From positions 1-64,000 of the forward strand of contig JANQOX010000007.1 in the NCBI GenBank assembly GCA_028285625.1: a stretch of DNA of 64,000 nucleotides, read 5' to 3'. Of the stretch, positions 36,228 through 43,471 are shown piece by piece. The stretch's first letter is position 1; each line of letters opens with the position of its first letter. The stretch comes from Myxococcota bacterium (GTDB lineage: Bacteria; Myxococcota_A; UBA9160; UBA6930). The notes beneath the pieces were generated by a model that was given only the letters and a program-made list of their open reading frames with translations, searched no databases and was not told the origin of the DNA. The translations under genes were made by a program, and so were the position numbers.

Positions 36228-36546
36228 GACTGGCCCCGGGATCGAGCCCCGCTCGCTCCTGCTGATGCCATCGCCCGAGGGTACCCACGCAAGGCGGCCC
36301 CTTGCCGGCGCGTTCGCATCCGGCTAAATCCGCGTCAACCGCACGCAGGGTTCCCGGGGTCGAGGCCAAGGCGGCGCAGCCCCGGCATTCTCTCGCGCGC
36401 CTTGTTGAGGATGTTGCCCGGTTCCGGGTGAGCAGTTCGCGTCCGGCGCCGCCCCGACCGCGGCGAAGACGCACCTCGATCTCCAAGGCGCCACCGGTCC
36501 GCGATCGCGGCGCCTTCGTCACCACGGCCGGGCGGCTTGGGCTGCC
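36228..36546. other. 319-base gap between divergent GDPD and MFS genes
   Basis: No plausible gene. It contains a perfect 8-bp inverted repeat, AAGGCGCC at 36485-36492 and GGCGCCTT at 36509-36516, separated by 16 bases and ending 30 bases before the MFS start; this could be an operator or an mRNA hairpin. A smaller CCCGG-TT-CCGGG hairpin lies near 36416-36427. No good -35/-10 pair was recognised. Confidence 0.5.
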
Positions 36547-37821
36547 TTGCGTGTCTTCAGCGTCTCGCTCTCGCTGCTCGTCGCCGTGGGGCTCTCCCTC
36601 GCGGGCAACGGTCTCCTCAGCACGCTCTCGGCCCTGCGTCTGTCCGATGCGGGCGTCCCCGACGAACTGACCGGCCTCGTGCTCGCGTCCTACTTTGCGG
36701 GCCTGATGGCCGGCACGCTTCGTCTGGGACGGACGGTGGCACGCGTCGGGCACATTCGATCCTTCGCCGCCTTCACCGCCCTGGCCGTGTTCGCAGCACT
36801 CGCCCAGGGTCTCACTCCACCGGGCGTGCTCTGGCTCCCGCTGCGCGCGCTGACCGGAGTCTGCATGGCCGGGACCTACCTGACGGTGGAGTCCTGGCTC
36901 AACGCGGAGGCAGCCCCCGACCTGCGCGGTCGCGTGCTGGCCGCCTATCTCGTCGCCCTGTACCTCGGCACGGCTGCGGGACAGCTGCTGCTTCCGCTCG
37001 CACCGACGGCGGCGCTCGACGCCTTTGCGTTGGCCGCCCTGATGGTGAGTCTGGCGGTCGTGCCGGTCTGCCTGACGCGGGTCTCCACGCCCCACCTCGA
37101 GCAGTCGGCGACGCTGACGGCCACCGAGCTCTTGCGCGACGCTCCCATCGGACTCGGAGGCGCCCTGATCTCGGGCTTCGTCGCGGGAACCATCTACGCC
37201 AACGCGCCGCTCCTCGGGAGCGCGAGCCACATGGAGGCCGCCAGCGTCGCCGGCCTGATGGCCGCCTTCTTCGCGGGTGGCCTGGCTGGGCAGTGGCCGC
37301 TCGGGCGGCTCTCGGACCGCATGGATCGTCGGCTCGTCCTCGTGGGAACGATGCTGGCCCTGGCCGGACTCTCCGCCACCTTCCTCGCCCTGGCCGCCAC
37401 GCCCTCCGTCGCCTGGTGGGCATTCGCGTTCGCCTTCGGCGCCCTGGCCTTTGCGCTCTATCCCTTGGCGGTGGCCCACACCATCGACCGCGTCGGCCCG
37501 GGCCGATCGCTTCCGGCAGCGGGCCAGCTCCTGCTCGCTTCATCGATCGGGGCGTTCTCGGCACCGCTGGTCGTCGGCCTCGCGAGCCCCTGGCTCGGCG
37601 CCACCGGATTTCTCGTCGTCGACGGGCTGCTGCTGCTCTCGTTCAGCCTCGTGGCGTTGGTGAGGATCCTGAGGGTCGATCCGACTCGCCAGGGCCCGTT
37701 CCAACCCATGGCACGGACGACGTTGTCTGCGCACGAGCTCGATCCCCGCGGCGGCGTCGTAGGCGCGCCCCCAGACGTGGCAGCCGCGCCGGACTCGGGG
37801 GCGGCCGCGCGATCCGGATGA
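36547..37821 (+). CDS. MFS transporter, YcaD-like
   Basis: 424 aa with twelve predicted membrane helices. It exchanges or exports a small solute across the inner membrane; substrate unknown. The N terminus SLSLLVAVGLSLAGNGLLSTLSALRL enters helix 1 directly; the helix 2-3 region YFAGLMAGTLRLGRTVARVGH and the mid-protein FFAGGLAGQWPLGRLSDRMDRR give the paired MFS signature of both halves. The frame is open to a stop at 36406 but has no ATG or GTG before TTG 36547, so TTG is taken as the start. The last ~45 residues are a hydrophilic Pro/Ala-rich tail. Confidence 0.87.
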   Translation: MRVFSVSLSLLVAVGLSLAGNGLLSTLSALRLSDAGVPDELTGLVLASYFAGLMAGTLRLGRTVARVGHIRSFAAFTALAVFAALAQGLTPPGVLWLPLRALTGVCMAGTYLTVESWLNAEAAPDLRGRVLAAYLVALYLGTAAGQLLLPLAPTAALDAFALAALMVSLAVVPVCLTRVSTPHLEQSATLTATELLRDAPIGLGGALISGFVAGTIYANAPLLGSASHMEAASVAGLMAAFFAGGLAGQWPLGRLSDRMDRRLVLVGTMLALAGLSATFLALAATPSVAWWAFAFAFGALAFALYPLAVAHTIDRVGPGRSLPAAGQLLLASSIGAFSAPLVVGLASPWLGATGFLVVDGLLLLSFSLVALVRILRVDPTRQGPFQPMARTTLSAHELDPRGGVVGAPPDVAAAPDSGAAARSG

Positions 37822-37952
37822 TCGATCTCCGGGGGGTCGCAACTGGAGGTTGCCGGCGTTCGCATATCGGATTGCACGGCCGAGGGGCGGTGCCATGGTC
37901 AGCTTCTTGCCGCCCGAGGCGCGACCCTCGCCCGGGCCCGGAGGAGTCCCTC

Positions 37953-39857
37953 ATGCGTCCCTTGATTGCGGTGCTTTCCATTGCCCTCGTCGCTGCGAGC
38001 GCCGACGCGGAGGTCCACCCCGCCGAGGCAGACCTCCCCGATGCACAGCAGATCTACTCCCCCTACGTGGAGCGCGGTGTCCGGAGCAGCGGCTTTGCCG
38101 AGGGGCTCTACTGGGGTGACACCCACCTGCATACCAACTACTCCACCGACGCGGGCATGGTCGGCAATCGGCTCTCGCCCGAGGAGGCGTATCGCTTCGC
38201 CAAGGGCGAAGAGGTGCTCTCCAGCACTGGCCAGCGGGCACGGCTGGTCCGGCCCCTCGACTTCCTGGTCGTCTCGGACCATGCCGAGAATCTGGGGCTC
38301 GCGCCGATGATCGCGGAGTCGAACGCCGACCTGCTGAAGACGGAGACCGGCCGGCGCTGGCACGACATGGTGAAGTCGGGCGATGGATACGCCGCCTTTC
38401 TCGAGTGGGCGGCCTCGGTCCAGGACGAGGACCGGATCCGAAGCGAGAAGATGCAGCGCACCGTGTGGGGGAGGCAGACCGAGGCCGCGGACCGGCACAA
38501 TGCCCCGGGCCGCTTCAGCGCGCTGATCGGCTTCGAGTGGTCCTCGCTCAACACGCGGGACGTGCCGAGCAACCTGCACCGCGTGGTGATCTTCAAGGAT
38601 GGCGCCGACCAGGCCGGGCGCGTCATCCCCTTCTCCGCATTCGACTCCATGGACCCGGAAGATCTCTGGGATTGGATGGGCCGCTACGAGCAGGACACGG
38701 GCGGCAGCGTGCTCGCCATCCCGCACAACGGCAATCTCAGCAACGGCCTGATGTTCGCCATCGAGCGCATGAACGGGAAGAAGATCGACCGCAAGTACGC
38801 CGAGGCGCGCATGCGCTGGGAGCCGCTCTACGAGGTGACGCAGATCAAGGGTGATGGCGAGGCCCACCCGAAGCTCTCCCCCAACGATGAGTTCGCCGAC
38901 TACGGCACGTGGGACAAGGGCGACATCCTCGGCAACAAGCCGAAGACCGACGCCATGCTGCCGCACGAGTACGCGCGCAGCGCCCTGCAGGTGGGCCTAC
39001 AGCAGCAGCTGCGCATCGGCGTGAACCCGTTCAAGTTCGGCATGATCGGCGCAACCGACGCCCACACCGGCCTCGCATCCACCCGAGACGACAACTACTG
39101 GGGCAAGTTCGCAGGCACCGAGCCGTCCGCCGATCGCTGGGAGCACTACGTCCTGAAGTCGCGATCGGGCGACGAGAACCTCTCCACCTTTGCGTGGGAA
39201 GAGGTGGCCTCCGGCCTCGCAGGCGTCTGGGCGCGAGAGAACACGCGCGAGGCCCTCTTCGAAGCCATGCAGCGCAAGGAGACCTACGCCACCACGGGCA
39301 CGCGCATCACGGTGCGCTTCTTCGGCGGCTGGGACTACGGCGCAGACGACGTCTTCCGACCCGAGGCGGTCGAGATCGGCTACGACCGCGGCGTGGCGAT
39401 GGGCGGCGACCTGCCGAAGGCGCCGGCGGGCAAGGCCCCGTCGTTCATGGTCGGCGCCATGAAGGACACCCATAGTGGCAACCTCGATCGCATCCAGATC
39501 GTGAAGGGCTGGGTCGACGCCGAGGGCGACCGCCAGGAGAGAGTCTACGACGTCGCCGTCTCCGACGGCCGAACCATCGGCGCCGACGGCCGCTGCCGCG
39601 AGGCGGTGGGCAGTACCGTGGACGAGGCGGGCGCGACGTACCTGAACACCATCGGCGACGCCGAGCTCCGGGCCGTCTGGACGGACCCCGACTTCGACCC
39701 GAAGCGCCCCGCCGTCTACTACGCGCGCGTCCTCGAGATTCCGACGCCCACTTGGCAGGCCCACGACGCGAAGTTCTTCGGCACGAAGATGCCGCCCCAG
39801 GTGCCGCTGCAGCACCAGGAACGCGCCTACACCTCGCCCATCTGGTACACGCCCTGA
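37953..39857 (+). CDS. exported DUF3604 protein
   Basis: 634 aa with a signal peptide (MRPLIAVLSIALVAASADA, cleavage near 19-20) and GAGGAG (37941-37946) before the ATG. DUF3604 proteins are PHP-like: here LYWGDTHLHTNYSTDAG near the mature N terminus, VVSDHAENLGL, HNGNLSNGLMF and GATDAHTGLASTRDDNY give a set of His/Asp fit for a metal centre. Function is not established for the family; phosphoesterase or sulfatase-like hydrolysis in the periplasm is a guess from the fold. It lies 131 bases after the MFS gene, on the same strand. The C terminus ends TSPIWYTP, a common ending in this family. Confidence 0.9.
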   Translation: MRPLIAVLSIALVAASADAEVHPAEADLPDAQQIYSPYVERGVRSSGFAEGLYWGDTHLHTNYSTDAGMVGNRLSPEEAYRFAKGEEVLSSTGQRARLVRPLDFLVVSDHAENLGLAPMIAESNADLLKTETGRRWHDMVKSGDGYAAFLEWAASVQDEDRIRSEKMQRTVWGRQTEAADRHNAPGRFSALIGFEWSSLNTRDVPSNLHRVVIFKDGADQAGRVIPFSAFDSMDPEDLWDWMGRYEQDTGGSVLAIPHNGNLSNGLMFAIERMNGKKIDRKYAEARMRWEPLYEVTQIKGDGEAHPKLSPNDEFADYGTWDKGDILGNKPKTDAMLPHEYARSALQVGLQQQLRIGVNPFKFGMIGATDAHTGLASTRDDNYWGKFAGTEPSADRWEHYVLKSRSGDENLSTFAWEEVASGLAGVWARENTREALFEAMQRKETYATTGTRITVRFFGGWDYGADDVFRPEAVEIGYDRGVAMGGDLPKAPAGKAPSFMVGAMKDTHSGNLDRIQIVKGWVDAEGDRQERVYDVAVSDGRTIGADGRCREAVGSTVDEAGATYLNTIGDAELRAVWTDPDFDPKRPAVYYARVLEIPTPTWQAHDAKFFGTKMPPQVPLQHQERAYTSPIWYTP

Positions 39858-39859
39858 AC

Positions 39860-39873
39860 GACGCGGGCGCGTC
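39860..39873. terminator. short GC hairpin in the gap between convergent genes
   Basis: GACGCG-GG-CGCGTC (39860-39873), realistically a 5-bp stem with a GGGC loop, fills almost the entire 16-base gap between the DUF3604 stop and the DUF4410 stop. It is symmetric, so could act on both strands, but is short and has no U-run. Confidence 0.35.
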
Positions 39874-40584
39874 CTAGTCGATCCAACCCTGCTCTCGGAA
39901 CTGGGGTTCGAGCACGGCGGCGATCTCTTCGGCGACCGCCTTCGCCCGCCCCTCGAGCTTGCTGGCCCCGGTCTCTTCTTCGTAGAGCTTCACGCCCGTG
40001 GAGACGATGAGACCGGCGGGATTGCCCGATGCCACGGCCATGCCGATCGAGGTTGCCTCTCCCGGCGCCTTCGAACCGGCGGCTTCGACGGTCCCCGACC
40101 CGAGGCGGCGCAGACCACGGTCGGTCATACGGTAGCCCTCGGCCACGACGCGCAGCTCCGAGGCGCCCTGGCCGAAGCCCACCATCATGCGTTGCGTGGC
40201 GTCGCCTTCCTGGACCGAGAGCAGGTAGCCCCGGATCACGATGTCGTTCACCCGGGGCTGCGTGTCCGGAGCGGCGCGGTCGGCCGGCATGCCCATCGCC
40301 GTGATGCGTTGGACCAGCTGCGCGGCGACCTCCGCACCGGCCTTGCGGCCGGCGGCGGCCTGTTCAGGGGTCTGCGACCCCGCATGAAGCTGCGGCGCAG
40401 TCGAGACGCGGGCCCCTTCGTGCACGTCCTGCTGCGTGGCAGCGAAGTCGTGCACCCAGATGCGATCGGGGCGGGGAAATCGCTCGTCGCCGTACTCGCG
40501 CTGCCTCGTGATCTTCGAGGAGGCGCAGGCCGCGAGAATGCAGCAGGTGACCAGGATCGAGGCGATGCGACGCGCGGCGTCCAC
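39874..40584 (-). CDS. DUF4410 lipoprotein
   Basis: 236 aa. N-terminal lipobox ILAACASS with Cys near residue 20; GTG start with GGAG upstream. The body fits DUF4410: PDRIWVHDFAATQQDV near the N terminus, GMPADRA, VIRGYLLSVQEGDATQRMMVGFGQGASEL, and a hydrophobic GLIVSTGVKLYEE segment. Members are outer-membrane or periplasmic lipoproteins of unknown role. It stands alone: convergent with DUF3604, and 113 bases after the TauD gene on the same strand. Confidence 0.85.
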   Translation of the reverse strand: MDAARRIASILVTCCILAACASSKITRQREYGDERFPRPDRIWVHDFAATQQDVHEGARVSTAPQLHAGSQTPEQAAAGRKAGAEVAAQLVQRITAMGMPADRAAPDTQPRVNDIVIRGYLLSVQEGDATQRMMVGFGQGASELRVVAEGYRMTDRGLRRLGSGTVEAAGSKAPGEATSIGMAVASGNPAGLIVSTGVKLYEEETGASKLEGRAKAVAEEIAAVLEPQFREQGWID

Positions 40585-40697
40585 GGAGTCTCCTTCACTT
40601 GGATGCGTTTGCCAGACTACGCCGCGTACTCTCGCGAAGGCACTGCCCCTCGCCAGTCATCTCCCGCCAGGGCTGGGTCCCGGGCGGGTAGGCGCCC

Positions 40698-41540
40698 TCA
40701 GATGGGTCGGTCGCCTTCGATCACGACGCGCAGCATCTCACGGCGCTGGCCGGTGTAGTCGTTCAGTGCGTTGTGCTGGGTCGAGCGGTTGTCCCACATG
40801 GCGAGGGTTCCGGGCTCCCACCGCAGTCGTGTCACGAACGCCTCGTCGGTGGCGTGGCGAATCAGCTCGTTCAGGAAGGGCCGCGCCTGATCGTCCGCCA
40901 TCCCCTCGATGCCGACCGTGAAGGCGAGATTCACGTAGAGGATCTTCTCGCCGGTCTCGGGGTGGGTCCGAACGATGGGGTGCGCGACGCGGCCCTGTGC
41001 CGCCTCCATGTCGCGGGTCTTCGTGCCCGCCGCTGCCCCGGTGGCGCGATCCTGGTAGTAGCCACCCTCTCCATAAACGTGCGCGGCCGAGTGGATGGCC
41101 TTCAGGTTCGCGATCCTGGCCTTCGTCTCCTCCGGCAGGGCGTCATACGCGCGAACCCCGTCCGCAAGCAGCGTGTCGCCGCCCTCGTCGGGGGTCTCGA
41201 CGGCGTAGAGCATCGTCCCCATGGCCGGCTGCTCGTAGAAGCTCACCTCCGAGTGCCACGCGCCGCCGAAATTCCGCTTCTCCTCCGCCTCCTTCACGAT
41301 GGCGACGACTTCGGGCACGCCCTCGACCGATTCGATGAACGGATGGACGTCGAGCGTGCCCAGACAGCGACCGACGTCGCGCAGCGAGCGGGCGTCGAGG
41401 TGCTGCCCGCGGAAGACGAGCAGGCGCTCGCGCAGGAGTAGCTCGCGAAGATCCTTCGCGAAGGCCTCATCGGCCGCGTCGGCCAAGTTCACGTCGAGGA
41501 CCTGCGCGCCGAAGGCGCCGTCGAGGGGCTGGGTCTTCAT
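40698..41540 (-). CDS. TauD/TfdA-family 2-oxoglutarate-dependent dioxygenase
   Basis: 280 aa Fe(II)/2-oxoglutarate oxygenase. N terminus GAFGAQVLDVNLAD and FRGQHL are family-typical. The iron facial triad is His96 and Glu98 in WHSEVSF and His256 in DNRSTQHNA; most TauD proteins have HxD, so HxE is a variant. The Arg binding 2-oxoglutarate is in QRREMLRVV. Substrate is unknown; relatives attack taurine, alkyl sulfates, phenoxyacetates or carnitine precursors. ATG overlaps the tetR stop by 4 bases (ATGA), so it is co-translated with and probably controlled by that regulator. Confidence 0.92.
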   Translation of the reverse strand: MKTQPLDGAFGAQVLDVNLADAADEAFAKDLRELLLRERLLVFRGQHLDARSLRDVGRCLGTLDVHPFIESVEGVPEVVAIVKEAEEKRNFGGAWHSEVSFYEQPAMGTMLYAVETPDEGGDTLLADGVRAYDALPEETKARIANLKAIHSAAHVYGEGGYYQDRATGAAAGTKTRDMEAAQGRVAHPIVRTHPETGEKILYVNLAFTVGIEGMADDQARPFLNELIRHATDEAFVTRLRWEPGTLAMWDNRSTQHNALNDYTGQRREMLRVVIEGDRPI

Positions 41541-42154
41541 GTCTCTTCCTTGTTGATCGATCGGGTTGCGGTTCGCGCCACCGGGCTTGGCGCGGGAAGT
41601 GCTGCCTCGATGGCGCGTTCACCCTCGGCCCCCTCGATCCGCAGGGCGGGGCCGAGGAAGGAGCCGAAGACGGCCCAACCCAGAAACGCCGCGCACGCCG
41701 CGGCCACTGCGGCGCGGTCCTCGAGCGGGGCCTCGCCCACGCCGGCCCCGCCGCTCACGAACGGGACCAGCCTGTCGAGGATGGGGTGCGCGTCCTGGAG
41801 GGTCGCCATGTCGAAGCCGTCGAGTGCCGCCCCGGCCAGCGCCCGGGCGTAGCCGGGCTGCTCGGCGAGGATCGCGAAGACCGAGCGACCACTGCGGCGC
41901 CCATTTTCCATGGCGCGCCCGAGCGCCTCCGACAGGTGGATCATGATCGCGCTCGTGAGCGCCTCGCGGCTGCCGAAGTGGCGGTGCAGCAGGCCGTAGT
42001 TCACCCCCGCTCGCGCCGCGATCTCGCGGCTCGAGACCGCGCCCGGGCCGCGTTCGGCAAAGAGCTCGGCGCCGGCCTCGCAGACGGCGTCGACCACCGC
42101 GTCGCGCCCGCGGGGGGCTGCGGAGGGCGCGGGGTTGGAGCTCGTGACCGTCAT
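41537..42154 (-). CDS. TetR-family transcriptional regulator
   Basis: 205 aa. The N-terminal helix-turn-helix reads AVCEAGAELFAERGPGAVSSREIAARAGVNYGLLHRHFGSREAL, the TetR DNA-binding pattern. The ligand domain is Ala/Gly-rich and unassigned. ATG 42154 is chosen because the region further upstream does not resemble TetR and overlaps the divergent gene. The first gene of a tetR-tauD pair; a near-palindrome lies 12-29 bases upstream of the start, a good position for autorepression. Confidence 0.88.
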   Translation of the reverse strand: MTVTSSNPAPSAAPRGRDAVVDAVCEAGAELFAERGPGAVSSREIAARAGVNYGLLHRHFGSREALTSAIMIHLSEALGRAMENGRRSGRSVFAILAEQPGYARALAGAALDGFDMATLQDAHPILDRLVPFVSGGAGVGEAPLEDRAAVAAACAAFLGWAVFGSFLGPALRIEGAEGERAIEAALPAPSPVARTATRSINKEET

Positions 42155-42165
42155 CGGAAACAAGA

Positions 42166-42183
42166 TGTAGCCAAGTGGCTGCA
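42166..42183. promoter_or_regulatory. candidate TetR operator
   Basis: TGTAGCCA-AG-TGGCTGCA: 8-base arms with one mismatch around a 2-base centre, in the 58-base gap between divergent tetR and the GFA-type gene. Size and placement fit a TetR-family site controlling both directions. It is the only palindrome seen in the gap. Confidence 0.45.
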
Positions 42184-42212
42184 TTCGCGCAACGGGGCTA
42201 CTCTCGCCCCCC

Positions 42213-42623
42213 ATGCAGGTGGATGGCGCGTGTCTTTGCGGGGCGGTCTCGTTTCGCGCGGAGGTCGAGCCCGGGCGGGTGTTCGTCTGCCACTGCACCG
42301 ATTGCCAGACGCACTCCGGTACGGCCTTCCGCACGACCGCGCTCACCGATCGCGATGCGTTCGAGCTGCTCTCGGGCGAGATCCGCGAGTACGTCAAAAC
42401 GGCCGAGAGCGGCGCGTCGCGCGCCCTCGGCTTCTGCCCTGCCTGCGGAACGGCCCTCTACGGCGGGCCCGGGCCGGGGACCCGCGGGCCCCTGAGCCTG
42501 CGCACGGGAGCACTGCGCCAGCGCGACGCCCTCCCCCCGGTCGCCCAGGTCTGGTGCCGCTCGGCCCAGGCCTGGCTCGAGCGCCTGGACAAGCTTCCGC
42601 GAATCGAGCGACAGCCGGGCTGA
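42213..42623 (+). CDS. GFA/Mss4-type zinc protein
   Basis: 136 aa. Carries the zinc-binding pattern of the glutathione-dependent formaldehyde-activating (GFA) fold: CLCGAVSF near the N terminus, CHCTDCQTHSG, and CPACGTALYGG in the C-terminal half. Most such proteins are annotated GFA by fold only and their reaction is unknown; some bind small thiols or formaldehyde adducts. It starts 58 bases from the divergent tetR, so it may be under the same operator. It ends about 100 bases before the HAD gene. Confidence 0.9.
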   Translation: MQVDGACLCGAVSFRAEVEPGRVFVCHCTDCQTHSGTAFRTTALTDRDAFELLSGEIREYVKTAESGASRALGFCPACGTALYGGPGPGTRGPLSLRTGALRQRDALPPVAQVWCRSAQAWLERLDKLPRIERQPG

Positions 42624-42724
42624 GCGCTCCCTCGACGCGATCTCACAGGCGCGCGGCCCATCGTCCCGATTGCGGTTGCATCCGCCTCGCCGCGATAGGA
42701 CGATCCCTGCCTCGGGAGGCGCTT

Positions 42725-43471
42725 CTGGCCAGCGATACCGCAATCACACGAGACCGCTTCGATGCGGTGCTCTTCGATCTCGACGGGGTCATCACGGATA
42801 CCGCCGCGATCCATCGCGCGTGCTGGAAGGAGATGTTCGACGGGTACCTCTCGGCGCGCGCCGAGACCCACGGCGAGCCCTTCCGCCCGTTCGACGAGGA
42901 GGACTACCTCCGCTTCGTGGATGGGCGCCCACGCTATGACGGCGTGCGGGGCTTTCTCGCCTCGCGCGGGATCGAGCTCCCGGAAGGAGACCCGTCGGAC
43001 CCGGGTGGGGTCGAGACGATCTGTGGCCTGGGCAACCGCAAGAACGACCGGGTGGGGCCGGCCATCGCCGAGAAGGGCATCGATGTCTTCCCGGGCAGCC
43101 TGGCGTGGCTCGAGCAGGTGCGGGCGGCGGGCTTTCGCACCGCCCTGGTCTCGGCCAGCGCCAACGCGGCGACGGTGCTCGAGGTGGCCGGCCTGATCGA
43201 CGCCTTCGAGGTCCGCATCGACGGCGTCGTGCTCGCAGCCGAGGGCATCGCCGGCAAGCCGGCACCCGACTCGTTTCTCGAGGCCGCTCGGCGGCTCGGG
43301 GTCGCACCGGAGCGCGCGATCGTGGTCGAGGACGCCCGGTCCGGCGTAGCCGCCGCGAGGGCCGGCGGCTTCGGGCTGGTGCTCGGCGTGGCGCGCCACG
43401 GCGACGCGGCCGCGCTGCGCGAAGCGGGGGCCGACCGCGTCGTTGCGGACCTCGGAGAACTCGTGCAGTGA
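42725..43471 (+). CDS. beta-phosphoglucomutase-family HAD hydrolase
   Basis: About 248 aa. Motif I is VLFDLDGVITDTAAIH (nucleophile and acid/base Asp), cap domain CWKEMFDGYL...DGRPRYDGVRGFL, motif II ALVSASANA, motif III lysine GIAGKPAPDSF and motif IV VVEDARSGVAAARAGG. The role is isomerising beta-glucose 1-phosphate to glucose 6-phosphate, the product of GH65 phosphorylases. The frame has no ATG, GTG or TTG before the first motif: CTG 42725 with GGGAGG upstream (42714-42719) is the best start, and GTG 42767 would begin right at motif I. The stop overlaps the GH65 GTG start, as in the usual pgmB-phosphorylase pair. Confidence 0.85.
   Translation: MASDTAITRDRFDAVLFDLDGVITDTAAIHRACWKEMFDGYLSARAETHGEPFRPFDEEDYLRFVDGRPRYDGVRGFLASRGIELPEGDPSDPGGVETICGLGNRKNDRVGPAIAEKGIDVFPGSLAWLEQVRAAGFRTALVSASANAATVLEVAGLIDAFEVRIDGVVLAAEGIAGKPAPDSFLEAARRLGVAPERAIVVEDARSGVAAARAGGFGLVLGVARHGDAAALREAGADRVVADLGELVQ

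Noticed and set aside
38000..39857. DUF3604 gene extended upstream to 36537 through the MFS gene frame
   Set aside because: The upstream part is a shadow of the MFS gene; ATG 37953 has GAGGAG and begins with a signal peptide.
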